Positions 1-8,210 of a stretch of 11,397 nt of DNA are shown one piece after another. Source of the DNA: JBECKR01 sp040235415 (lineage in GTDB: Bacteria; Acidobacteriota; Polarisedimenticolia; Polarisedimenticolales; Polarisedimenticolaceae); the NCBI GenBank assembly GCA_040235415.1, contig JBECKR010000011.1, positions 1 to 11,397 on the forward strand. Reading direction: 5' to 3'. How positions within the stretch are numbered: position 1 is the stretch's first letter; the number at the start of each line of letters is the position of its first letter. The translations under genes were made by a program, and so were the position numbers. The notes beneath the pieces are model-generated. The model was not told where the DNA came from, ran no database searches, and saw only the letters and a program-made list of their open reading frames with translations.

Positions 1-356
1 CGTCGGCCGGTGAACAGCTCGAGCTGGCCGGCCTCGATGGCGTCGGGCGCCTCGAGCCGCAGGCGGCCGCGCCCGACGAACACGAGCTCCCGGATCGGCT
101 GGCCGGGCGAACGGGCGGCCACGAGCCAGCCGGTCTCGATGTCGAGCGTCGCGGGGCCGATCGCCACGGAACGGGCGCGGACCTCGACCGCGGTCTCGGG
201 CGCCACGGTCGCCCGGCGCAGGGCGAGCAACGTCGCGGCCGGGTCGTCGGCGCGGGCCGCGGGGCAGAGGATCGCGATCGCCCACAAACCGACCGTCGCC
301 GCTCGGAGGCGGCGGCGTGCGAATCCCGTCCTCCGGCCCCCGTGCGGAGAAGGCAT
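1..356 (-). CDS. Secreted protein, N-terminal fragment (possible M1-type metallopeptidase)
   Basis: The first 118 residues of a longer protein that runs off the left edge. The ATG at 356 follows a strong purine-rich Shine-Dalgarno (GGAGGGAGGAGG, four bases before the ATG). Residues 8-36 are an Arg-rich n-region, a hydrophobic core (GLWAIAILC) and an Ala-x-Ala-like cleavage site (AARA/DD), so a Sec signal peptide is likely. The mature start holds beta-rich text with the phrases ELVFVGRGRLRLEAPDAIE and QLELFTG. From memory, a similar opening pattern (exported, then 'VFVGxGxFxxxPP...ExxQLxxFTG') occurs in large acidobacterial M1-family aminopeptidase-like proteins. The zinc motif HEXXH would lie far beyond the edge and cannot be checked here. 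The secreted nature is well supported; the M1 assignment is a guess from resemblance. It lies 87 bases downstream of the M2 peptidase on the same strand. Confidence 0.6.
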   Translation of the reverse strand, partial: MPSPHGGRRTGFARRRLRAATVGLWAIAILCPAARADDPAATLLALRRATVAPETAVEVRARSVAIGPATLDIETGWLVAARSPGQPIRELVFVGRGRLRLEAPDAIEAGQLELFTGR

Positions 357-396
357 GCCGCCTCCTCCCTCCGATCCCCCTCGTCGCGACGCGGAG

Positions 397-402
397 ATTC
401 TA
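397..402 (-). promoter_or_regulatory. Candidate -10 box for the secreted protein gene
   Basis: On the minus strand a TAGAAT hexamer lies about 40 bases upstream of the ATG at 356, placing a start site near 390 and giving a leader of roughly 35 bases. I see no good -35 at 16-18 bases, so the gene may also be read through from the M2 peptidase upstream. Confidence 0.35.
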
Positions 403-443
403 CGCGGTCCGGCGGGACGATGGAAGCGGGTCCGGGACGATCC

Positions 444-2261
444 TCACCACCCGCACGTCCGTCCGCGGTTCTGCCGGTCGAGCCAGGCCCGCAGCGGCGC
501 GAAGTACTCCAGCAAGGGCTCGGCGTCGAGCGCGCGCGTGCCTGCGATCGCCTCGAGCGCGTCCGGCCACGGCCGGCTCTGCCCCATCTGCATCATCGCG
601 CGCAGGCGCCGGCCGGCCTCGGCGTTGCCGTAGATCGAGCAGCGGTCGAGCGGACCCTCGTAGCCCGCCGCGTCGCACAGCGCCTTGTGGAACTGGAACT
701 GCAGGATCGCGGCCAGGAAGTACCGCGAGTACGGCGTGTTCGCCGGGACGTGATACTTCGCGCCGGGATCGAAATCGGCTTCGGTCCGCGCGACGGGCGA
801 CCGGATCCCCTGGTACTCCTTCCGCAGGTCCCACCACGCGCCGTTGTATCGCGCGGGCGGGATCTCGCCGGAGAACACCTTCCAGCGCCACTGGTCGATC
901 AACAACCCGAACGGCAGGAACGCGACCTTGTCGAGCGCCGTGCGCATCAGGCGTCCGATCTCGTCGCGGTCCTCGGGGACCTTCGGCAGGAGTCCGATCT
1001 CGGCGAGGTAGGAAGGGGTGATCGACAGCGCCAGGGTGTCGCCGATTCCCTCGTGAAAGCCGTCGTTGGCGCCGTCGCGGTACAGCGGCGGCTGACGGTT
1101 GTAGGCGCGCTGGTAGTAGTTGTGCCCGAGCTCGTGGTGAATCGTGGCGAAGTCCTCGCCGTCGACCTCGATGCACATCTTGATCCGCAGGTCGTCCTTC
1201 CAGTCGATGTCCCAGGCGCTCGCGTGGCATACGACGTCGCGGTCGCGAGGCTTCACGAAGAGCGAGCGCCGCCAGAACGTCTCGGGCAACGGCTCGAACC
1301 CGAGCGACGAGAAGAACGCCTCCCCGTAGCGCACCATCCCCAGCGCATCGACGTTCCGGGCGCGCAGCAGCGCGGTCATGTCCACGCTCTCGCCGGCCTC
1401 TCCCTGCGGCATGACGAGGTCGTAGACGTGGCTCCAGTCCTGCGCCCACATGTTCCCGAGGAGGTGCGCCGGAATCGGCGCGTCGAGCGGCACGAGGTCG
1501 GTCCCGTAGCGCTCGGCGAGCTTCGCGCGGACGTGGCAGTGCAGCGCCTCGTACAGCGGGCGGACCTGCCCCCACAGCCGATCGAGCTCGGCGGCGAACG
1601 CGTCCGGCGGCATGTCGTACCCCGAGCGCCACATCGCCCCGAGGTCGGTGAAACCGAGCTCCCCCGCCCCGCGGTCGCCGAGCTCGACGAACCGCGCGTA
1701 CATCGCGCGCATCGGCCGGGCGACGGTCCGCCAGCCGACCCAGGCGTCGAGGAGCTCGTCCGGATCGCGGCTCTCTTCGAGGACGTGGCTCAGCTGCTCG
1801 AGGTCCATGCAGCGATCGGGCGCCCCCTCCGGACAGTACTTGCCGCGGCCGTACATCCCCTCCATCTCGGTCGCGAGCCGAGCGAGCTCCGCCTGCGCCT
1901 GCGGGTCCGCCGGGGCCGCCAGCGGCAGCGAGGTCTTGATGAGCCGGATCTTGCGGGCGACGTCGTACGGCACGTCGAGGCCGTCGAAGCGGACCGACGC
2001 CTTTGCCAGCTCGGCGGTCACGGCCATCAGCTCGCCGTACTCCTGCGCCGCGATCGCCTCGGTGTCCTGCGTGATGAAGTTCGCCTGTACCCAGGCGGCG
2101 CGCTCGGAGCGGATCCAGTGCTCGAGGAGCCTCGCCTCGGCGTCCCGCACGAACGCCTCCGCATCGGCCGCCGTCGGCGCGGCGTCCGCCGCGGCCGCGG
2201 TCCCGACCGCGGCCGTCGCCGCGAGCAGCAGGCTCGCAACCACCGTCCTCGTCGTCGTCAT
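444..2261 (-). CDS. Exported M2-family peptidyl-dipeptidase (angiotensin-converting enzyme homologue)
   Basis: A zinc metallopeptidase of 605 residues that removes C-terminal dipeptides from oligopeptides, predicted to act in the periplasm. Residues 1-27 form a signal peptide (MTTTRTVVASLLLAATAAVG, then an AAAADA cleavage region). Zinc site: HELGH at 376-380 (ligands H376 and H380, catalytic E377). The third ligand E404 in HEGIGD sits 24 residues later, exactly as H387-E411 in human ACE. Other ACE active-site residues recur in order: Q274 (MWAQDW), H346 (CHASAWD), K502 and H504 (AKYHVP), Y514 (YSRYF), and the chloride-linked R513 next to it. C345 and C363 match the spacing of a conserved ACE disulfide. 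The ATG at 2261 is preferred over the in-frame ATG at 2282 because GGAGGT lies seven bases upstream and the signal peptide then begins properly. Stop is TGA at 444-446. The family is certain; the physiological substrate is unknown. Confidence 0.96.
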   Translation of the reverse strand: MTTTRTVVASLLLAATAAVGTAAAADAAPTAADAEAFVRDAEARLLEHWIRSERAAWVQANFITQDTEAIAAQEYGELMAVTAELAKASVRFDGLDVPYDVARKIRLIKTSLPLAAPADPQAQAELARLATEMEGMYGRGKYCPEGAPDRCMDLEQLSHVLEESRDPDELLDAWVGWRTVARPMRAMYARFVELGDRGAGELGFTDLGAMWRSGYDMPPDAFAAELDRLWGQVRPLYEALHCHVRAKLAERYGTDLVPLDAPIPAHLLGNMWAQDWSHVYDLVMPQGEAGESVDMTALLRARNVDALGMVRYGEAFFSSLGFEPLPETFWRRSLFVKPRDRDVVCHASAWDIDWKDDLRIKMCIEVDGEDFATIHHELGHNYYQRAYNRQPPLYRDGANDGFHEGIGDTLALSITPSYLAEIGLLPKVPEDRDEIGRLMRTALDKVAFLPFGLLIDQWRWKVFSGEIPPARYNGAWWDLRKEYQGIRSPVARTEADFDPGAKYHVPANTPYSRYFLAAILQFQFHKALCDAAGYEGPLDRCSIYGNAEAGRRLRAMMQMGQSRPWPDALEAIAGTRALDAEPLLEYFAPLRAWLDRQNRGRTCGW

Positions 2262-2284
2262 GCGCCGCACCTCCGGTCGCACGG

Positions 2285-2290
2285 AGTCTA
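2285..2290 (-). promoter_or_regulatory. Candidate -10 box for the M2 peptidase gene
   Basis: On the minus strand a TAGACT hexamer lies 23 bases upstream of the ATG at 2261. It sits directly beside the -35 box of the oppositely directed dehydrogenase promoter (2296-2301), so the two promoters would overlap back to back. No convincing -35 was found. The call rests on the TAnnnT pattern and position. Confidence 0.3.
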
Positions 2291-2295
2291 TCGCT

Positions 2296-2325
2296 TTGAC
2301 ACCCTCGGATCGAGACGGTTAGAAT
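2296..2325 (+). promoter_or_regulatory. Sigma-70-type promoter of the dehydrogenase gene
   Basis: A perfect -35 hexamer TTGACA (2296-2301), an 18-base spacer and the -10 hexamer TAGAAT (2320-2325). Transcription would start near 2332, leaving a leader of about 60 bases before the TTG start at 2392. It is the best-formed promoter in the window and stands out in a 70% GC background. Confidence 0.7.
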
Positions 2326-2361
2326 CGCGCGCCCGTCCGTTTTCGACGGATTCCGTGCGGT

Positions 2362-2385
2362 CCTCGCCGCCGGTCCGGTGCGAGG
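2362..2385 (+). promoter_or_regulatory. Leader hairpin overlapping the dehydrogenase Shine-Dalgarno
   Basis: CCTCGC (2362-2367) can pair with GCGAGG (2380-2385) around a 12-base GC-rich loop. The 3' arm contains most of the only Shine-Dalgarno candidate, GAGGG (2382-2386), which stands five bases before the TTG start. Pairing would mask the ribosome site. Whether it is a real control element or chance in GC-rich DNA cannot be told from one sequence. Confidence 0.35.
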
Positions 2386-2391
2386 GATGCC

Positions 2392-3825
<1,434 letters not shown>

Positions 3826-3838
3826 CGGCTCCGCCGCG

Positions 3839-4957
3839 GTGATCGGCCCGGACCGTTCGTGGGCGCTCCTGGCCGTGCTCTGGGCCGCGGGCGCCTTCGG
3901 CCTGTGGGCCGAGCGCACGCGCTGGGGCTCGCGGCTGTCCGGAGCCGTGATCGCGATCGGCGCGACGTTCGTGCTGTCGAACGCCGGAGTCATCCCGCCC
4001 GCCGCTCCGGTGTACGACGCCGTCTGGACCTGGTTCGTCCCGCTCGCGATTCCGCTCCTGCTGCTGCGGGCCGACATCCGGAGGATCGTGCGCGAGTCCG
4101 GGCCGACGCTGCTCGCGTTCGCGGCAGGCGCCGCCGGCACGGTGGCGGGAACGGTGATCGCGTTCGCGGTCGTGCCGCTCGGCCCCGAGGGCCCGAAGCT
4201 CGCCGGCATCTTCTGCGCGACGTACGTCGGGGGGTCGCTGAACTACGTCGCGACCGCGGAGGCGCTCGGGCTGCGGTCGGCGGACCTGCTCGCGGCGGGC
4301 GTCGCGGCCGACAACCTCGTCATGACGCTGTACTTCCTGGTGCTGTTCGCGCTGCCTTCGATCGAGGCGCTGAGGCAGAGGTTCCGGCGCCGCGTCGCGG
4401 AGGGGACGGCAGGCGCCGGGACCGCGACGCAGGCGAGGCCGGTGCGCCCGCTCGACCTCGCGGCCTCGACCGCGATCGCCGCCGGCCTGTGCGCCGCCGG
4501 CTTCGGGATCGCCGACGCGCTGGGAGCGCCGAGTGCCGGAATCCTCGTCGTCACCGCCCTCGCGGTGGCGCTCGCGAGCGCGTTCCCGGGGCCCCTCGGA
4601 AGCGTCCGCGGTGCGGAGGAGATCGGGGTGGTCTTGATGCAGGTGTTCTTCGCCGCCATCGGCGCGAGCGCCAACGTCGGCGTCGTGCTGCGGGCCGGGC
4701 CGATCCTGTTCGTGTTCGCCGCGGTCATCCTGACGATCCACCTCGCGGTCATCCTGGTCCTCGGGAAGTTCCTGCGGCTCGACCTCGCCGAGATCGTGAT
4801 CGCGTCGAACGCGAACATGGGCGGACCGACGACCGCGGCCGCGATGGCGGCGGCCCGGCGCTGGGAGACGCTCGTGACTCCCGCGATCCTGTGCGGCACC
4901 CTCGGGTACGCGGTCGCGACGTTCGTCGGCGTCGCGGTCGGGCGGATGCTGGGTTAG
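3839..4957 (+). CDS. DUF819-family integral membrane protein (YjcL-like)
   Basis: A 372-residue inner-membrane protein with about ten hydrophobic segments (roughly 8-24, 34-53, 62-77, 90-112, 120-138, 148-173, 207-228, 232-250, 262-300 as two, 302-310 onward, 343-370). The conserved DUF819 signatures are present: GGSLNYVA at 131-138 and SNANMGGPTTAAAMA at 323-337. A cytoplasmic basic linker (about 177-204) separates two similar halves, as in inverted-repeat carriers. Family members such as Bacillus YjcL have no firmly established substrate; transport of a small organic solute is only a guess. The GTG start at 3839 lies 13 bases after the dehydrogenase stop, with no clear Shine-Dalgarno, so translation may depend on ribosomes arriving from upstream. 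Co-transcription with an amino-acid dehydrogenase hints at an amino-acid-related substrate. Its stop is one base from the stop of the convergent endonuclease III gene. Confidence 0.88.
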   Translation: MIGPDRSWALLAVLWAAGAFGLWAERTRWGSRLSGAVIAIGATFVLSNAGVIPPAAPVYDAVWTWFVPLAIPLLLLRADIRRIVRESGPTLLAFAAGAAGTVAGTVIAFAVVPLGPEGPKLAGIFCATYVGGSLNYVATAEALGLRSADLLAAGVAADNLVMTLYFLVLFALPSIEALRQRFRRRVAEGTAGAGTATQARPVRPLDLAASTAIAAGLCAAGFGIADALGAPSAGILVVTALAVALASAFPGPLGSVRGAEEIGVVLMQVFFAAIGASANVGVVLRAGPILFVFAAVILTIHLAVILVLGKFLRLDLAEIVIASNANMGGPTTAAAMAAARRWETLVTPAILCGTLGYAVATFVGVAVGRMLG

Positions 4958-4958
4958 C

Positions 4959-5609
4959 TCACCGGCGCCGCGCGACGCCCGCCTTGGGGCAGGCCGCCGC
5001 GACCGCGCACCGCGAGCACACCGGGGAGATCGGCTTGCAGGTCTCCTGCCCGTGCCGCACCAGGATCTCGTTGATCGGGATCCACCAGCGCCGCGGGAGG
5101 ATCTCGCGCAGGCGCGCCTCGGTGTCCTCGGGCGTTCGCGTCGCGACCCAGCCGAGACGGTTCGCGATGCGGTGCACGTGCGTGTCGACGCAGATCCCGG
5201 GCTTCCCGAACCCGAGCGTCACCACGAGGTTCGCCGTCTTGCGGCCGACGCCGGGGAGCTCGAGCAGGGTCTCGATCGCGGACGGCACGCGGCCGTCGTG
5301 GCGCTCGAGCAGGACTCTCGAGATCTCCCGGATCCGGGCCGCCTTGCGGCGGTAGAACCCGACCGGGTAGATCAGGCGCTCGATCGTCGCCGGCCGCAGG
5401 CGCAGCATCGTGACGGGGTCCGCGGCGCGCGCGAACAGGCGCTCGGTCGCCGGGAAGCTGACCTCGTCCCTGGTGCGCAGCGACAGGACGCAACCGACGA
5501 GCACGCGGAACGGCTCGCGCCCGTGGAAGTCGACGAAGTGGTCGACGTCGTAGCGCGTCGCGAGGGCGCCGAGCACGCGCGACGCGGCTCGCGCCGTCAG
5601 GGCCGTCAC
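4959..5609 (-). CDS. nth: Endonuclease III (DNA glycosylase/AP lyase)
   Basis: Removes oxidised pyrimidines from DNA and cleaves the abasic site (base excision repair). The 216-residue length matches the family (E. coli Nth, 211). The helix-hairpin-helix reads LPGVGRKTAN (118-127) with catalytic K124. The catalytic Asp is D142 in VDTHVHRIANRLG, 18 residues later, as in E. coli (K120/D138). The C-terminal iron-sulfur site has C191, C198, C201 and C207, the exact C-x6-C-x2-C-x5-C of the [4Fe-4S] cluster loop. Where E. coli has SAQATD, this protein has SLRTRD, a variant I associate with archaeal-type family members. The GTG start at 5609 overlaps the aldo/keto reductase stop (GTGA), with GGAGGT just upstream inside that gene. 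It is the last gene of the coupled train and converges with the DUF819 gene, leaving no room for a dedicated terminator. Confidence 0.95.
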   Translation of the reverse strand: MTALTARAASRVLGALATRYDVDHFVDFHGREPFRVLVGCVLSLRTRDEVSFPATERLFARAADPVTMLRLRPATIERLIYPVGFYRRKAARIREISRVLLERHDGRVPSAIETLLELPGVGRKTANLVVTLGFGKPGICVDTHVHRIANRLGWVATRTPEDTEARLREILPRRWWIPINEILVRHGQETCKPISPVCSRCAVAAACPKAGVARRR

Positions 5610-6427
5610 AACACCTCCAGCGGGGCGTCGCGGGCCGGCGGCGGGAACTCGTGGTCGAGCTCCCGGCGGTCGGCCTCGTCGAGCTCGAGGGCGAGGGCGG
5701 CGTGGAGATCCCGGACGTGCTCGGGACGCGCCGCCTTGGGGATCGCGACGACCCCGGGCCGGCCGAGGAGCCAGGCGAGGGCCACGCGTGCCGGCGTCGC
5801 GTTCCGGCGCTCCGCCACCCGCGCGAGCGCTCCCCCGGCCGGGAGACGGCCCTGCTCGAGTGGCGAGTACGCCATTACCGTGACCTCGCGCGCGGCGCAC
5901 CACGGCAGGACGGTGCGCTCGATCCCGCGCCGCACGAGGTTGTAGAGGACCTGATTCGCGGCGACGCCGCGCCCGGCGGGCAGCGCTTCGGCGGCGCGCA
6001 GGTCGCCGATGTCGAAGTTGCTGAGGCCGTAATCCAGAATCTTCCCCGCGTCGCGAAGGCGCTCGAACGCCTCGAAGGTCGCCTCGAGCGGATGCCGCCC
6101 CGGCCAGTGCAGCAGGTAGAGGTCGATGCGGTCGGTCGCGAGGCGGCGGAGACTCCGCTCGGCGGCGGCGATCGTGCCGTCGAGCGAGGCGTTCCCCGGA
6201 AGGACCTTGTCGACCACGACGACGCCGTCCCGGCGGCCGCGGATCGCCTCGCCGACGATCCGCTCCGCTTCGCCGTCGGCGTACATCTCGGCGGTGTCGA
6301 GGAGCCGGATCCCGAGATCGAGACCGAGGCGGAGCGCCGCGATCTCGTCGTCCCGGCGCGCGGCCGCCTCCCCCATCCGCCACGTTCCCAGGCCGAGCGG
6401 CGGAAACCGTCCGGCACTCGCGATCAC
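5606..6427 (-). CDS. Aldo/keto reductase
   Basis: An NAD(P)H-dependent reductase of aldehydes or ketones, cytoplasmic, 273 residues, with a TIM-barrel fold. The complete catalytic tetrad is visible: D44 and Y49 in LLDTAEMY, K74 in VVVVDKV, and H107 in LYLLHWPG. Cofactor-binding phrases follow: GLSNFD (134-139), NQVLYN (158-163), AYSPLEQGRL (186-195) and AIPKAARPEHV (228-238). The order and length fit the prokaryotic AKR group related to 2,5-diketo-D-gluconate reductases and YeaE-like enzymes; the natural substrate cannot be read from the sequence. The GTG start at 6427 overlaps the stop of the membrane protein by four bases (GTGA), and a GGAG lies about eight bases before it. It sits between a membrane protein and endonuclease III in the coupled train; a detoxifying role near DNA repair is possible but is only inference. 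Confidence 0.93.
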   Translation of the reverse strand: MIASAGRFPPLGLGTWRMGEAAARRDDEIAALRLGLDLGIRLLDTAEMYADGEAERIVGEAIRGRRDGVVVVDKVLPGNASLDGTIAAAERSLRRLATDRIDLYLLHWPGRHPLEATFEAFERLRDAGKILDYGLSNFDIGDLRAAEALPAGRGVAANQVLYNLVRRGIERTVLPWCAAREVTVMAYSPLEQGRLPAGGALARVAERRNATPARVALAWLLGRPGVVAIPKAARPEHVRDLHAALALELDEADRRELDHEFPPPARDAPLEVL

Positions 6428-7023
6428 GGCTCGCTCCAGCTCGGGCTTCGAGGGCCGACGGAGTCCGGGCTCCCGTCCCCGGACCGGCCCAGCGCGGTCT
6501 CGGCGAGCTCGACGCCCAGGCCGACGCCGTCGCCGATCACGATTCCGAGGAGAAGATTGAACAGCAGATTGCGGAACGCGCCCGAGGGCGTCGTGCCCCA
6601 CAGCGTCGCGGCGGGCGTCGCCGCGAAGTACACGCCCGCGAACGCCGGTCCCAGGATCAGGAACTTGCCGAAGCGCAGCCCGCCGGCGTCGAGGAGCTCG
6701 TAGGCGCCGGCGACGAGCAGCATCCCCGCGGCGATCGCGGCGCTCCACAGCGCCATCGCGACCGCGGGCCGCCAGCCCCCCTCGGCGGCCAGCCGGACCT
6801 GGGTCGCGAAGAACGCGACGACGATCGCGAGCGCGAGCCGGGTCCGCCCGGCGCGCACGAGGGCGAGAACGAGCGCCAGCGCGCCGCCGACCGTGAGGCA
6901 CTGGAACGCGGGGTGTGCGGGCTCGAACACCTTGACGTTGAACGCCAGGAAACCGGCCACGACGCCGCAAACGTAGCCCGCGGCGGCCCGCGCCAGGATC
7001 GCGCCCGCGCCCCGGGGGCTCAC
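6424..7023 (-). CDS. Polytopic membrane protein of unknown function
   Basis: A 199-residue protein I do not recognise. It has about six hydrophobic segments, roughly 10-29, 41-58, 62-76, 88-110, 119-137 and 150-172, with short basic loops (RAGRTR, LRFGK) between them. The C-terminal 25 residues are polar and rich in Ser, Pro and Gly. An Asn-Pro-rich pore signature or other known carrier motif was not found. A few polar residues lie in or near the predicted helices (N29, E109, N152, N156, E172). The GTG start at 7023 overlaps the ClpX-like ATPase stop by four bases and its own stop overlaps the reductase start by four, so expression is probably tied to both. The tight coupling to the AAA+ protein makes it a plausible membrane partner or client of that ATPase, which is inference from position only. 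Confidence 0.75.
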   Translation of the reverse strand: MSPRGAGAILARAAAGYVCGVVAGFLAFNVKVFEPAHPAFQCLTVGGALALVLALVRAGRTRLALAIVVAFFATQVRLAAEGGWRPAVAMALWSAAIAAGMLLVAGAYELLDAGGLRFGKFLILGPAFAGVYFAATPAATLWGTTPSGAFRNLLFNLLLGIVIGDGVGLGVELAETALGRSGDGSPDSVGPRSPSWSEP

Positions 7024-8120
7024 GAGAACCGTTCGACGGGGGGCTTGAGCGCGAGCTCCACCAGGGCCTCGTCGATGACGAGGCGGTGGCCGTCGCCTTC
7101 CTTGCGCAGCTCCTCGCGCGAGAACGGGTCGAACTCGAACGGCTTGATGATCTTGCCGTAGACGGTCTTGAGGGCGCGGGCGCCGATCCGGCTGTGGGTC
7201 GCGGCCTCGTCGGCGATCTTCATCGCCGCGCCGTCGGTGATCTCGAGGTCGATGCCGTAGTTGCGGAAGAACCGCTTCGAGGTCCGGAACACACCGTCCT
7301 CGAGGTCGACGAGAATGCGCTTGAGAAGACCGGCGTTCAGGTCCTCGAGGATGATGGCGTTGTCGAACCGCGACAGGAACTGCGGCTGCATGCCGAAGTC
7401 GAACAGGTCCTCCTGCTTGAAGTGGTGGCGCAGCGTGAAGTACTCGCGGATCTGGACCTCGCCGTTGACGTAGACCGTCTCGGTCGGGAGCTTCACCCGG
7501 CTCGTGGGGGCGGTGACGCGCCTGAAGACCTGGTCGTAGAGCGTCTCGAACGCACCGGCGCACAGGAACAGCATCTTGCCCGTGTCGATCGTGACCGTGA
7601 CCCGCTCCGGGACGCGGTCCTTGACGACCGTCAGCGCGTGCGAGACCGCCTCGCCCTCGATCAGCGTCAGGAGCGCCTGCTGGATGTTGATCCCGGTGAC
7701 GTACGGCTTGCCGCCGACCATCCCCGAGCACTTGTCGATCTCGTCGAGGCAGACGGTGGCGTTTTCCATGTACGACGCGATCGCCTCCGCGGTCGCTTCC
7801 GGGCCGAGCACCTGGCGCGCCCGCTCCTCGAGCCGCACGAAGAACCGCGAGGTGTCCACCGCTCCTTCGTCGGTCGCGAGCGTGTTGGCGTTCATGATCA
7901 CGACCACGCGGTACTGCGCGAACTCCTCGTGCTCCATGTAGAGCCGTTCCATGGCGCGCATGATCGTCGTCTTGCCGGTACCCGAGTTGCCGATGAGCAT
8001 GAGGTTGCCGTAGCGCTCGCCCTGGAGGTGCTTGAAGATCGCTACGGAGACGAAGCGCAGCGTCTCCTCCTGCCCCAGGACCGAGCGCGTCAGGCGCTCG
8101 TAGATGTCGACCGGTCTCAT
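7020..8120 (-). CDS. ClpX-like AAA+ ATPase lacking pore and ClpP-docking loops
   Basis: A 366-residue single-AAA+ protein. Nucleotide site: Walker A GNSGTGKT (44-51, K50), Walker B VCLDEIDK (123-130), arginine-finger candidate R251 in QPQFLSRFDN (ClpX has PEFIGRLP), and sensor-2 R315 in IGARALKT. QQALLTLIEG (147-156) and MLFLCAGAF (183-191) also match ClpX text, so the ClpX/HslU clade is clear. Four ClpX hallmarks are missing: the N-terminal zinc-binding domain (the protein begins almost at the AAA+ core), the GYVG pore loop (here around ATDEGAVDTSR, 82-92), the RKH loop (around 157-176) and the [LIV]GF ClpP-docking loop (around 201-235). It is therefore unlikely to feed ClpP and may remodel another target. 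ATG at 8120; upstream is a moderate GGGGGA. It heads a chain of GTGA-coupled genes and follows a small zinc-ribbon gene by 89 bases. Confidence 0.9.
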   Translation of the reverse strand: MRPVDIYERLTRSVLGQEETLRFVSVAIFKHLQGERYGNLMLIGNSGTGKTTIMRAMERLYMEHEEFAQYRVVVIMNANTLATDEGAVDTSRFFVRLEERARQVLGPEATAEAIASYMENATVCLDEIDKCSGMVGGKPYVTGINIQQALLTLIEGEAVSHALTVVKDRVPERVTVTIDTGKMLFLCAGAFETLYDQVFRRVTAPTSRVKLPTETVYVNGEVQIREYFTLRHHFKQEDLFDFGMQPQFLSRFDNAIILEDLNAGLLKRILVDLEDGVFRTSKRFFRNYGIDLEITDGAAMKIADEAATHSRIGARALKTVYGKIIKPFEFDPFSREELRKEGDGHRLVIDEALVELALKPPVERFS

Positions 8121-8186
8121 GGTGGCGGTCCCCCGCGGATCGCGGCTCGCTCGGCCGAAAGCGCCGGCGCGCGGCCCGAACGGGGG

Positions 8187-8192
8187 ATTATA
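8187..8192 (-). promoter_or_regulatory. Candidate -10 box (TATAAT) for the ATPase gene train
   Basis: A consensus TATAAT on the minus strand, about 67 bases before the ATPase ATG, would start transcription near 8180. The -35 position has no good match, so an activator may be needed or the spacer palindrome may matter. It would give the ATPase, membrane protein, reductase and nth genes a promoter separate from the zinc-ribbon gene. Confidence 0.45.
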
Positions 8193-8210
8193 GCGTCCGG
8201 GGCGGACGCT
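8192..8210. repeat. 19-base inverted repeat in the -35/-10 spacer of the ATPase promoter
   Basis: AGCGTCC (8192-8198) and GGACGCT (8204-8210) are perfect 7-base inverted repeats around the five-base loop GGGGC. The repeat begins in the last base of the zinc-ribbon stop codon and runs into the first base of the TATAAT box. It could be an operator for a dimeric regulator or an RNA hairpin at the end of the zinc-ribbon message. It is followed by ATAATCCCCC rather than a T run, so it is not a standard intrinsic terminator. Confidence 0.5.

Noticed and set aside
2259..2282. ATG at 2282 as the M2 peptidase start
   Set aside because: It adds seven residues before the signal peptide and lacks the well-placed GGAGGT that precedes the ATG at 2261.
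2387..2389. ATG just upstream as the dehydrogenase start
   Set aside because: It is out of frame with the conserved protein; its own frame gives about 50 Ser/Thr/Cys-rich codons and then stops.
8192..8210. Inverted repeat as an intrinsic terminator of the zinc-ribbon gene
   Set aside because: There is no T run after the stem in the reading direction; the sequence continues ATAATCCCCC.
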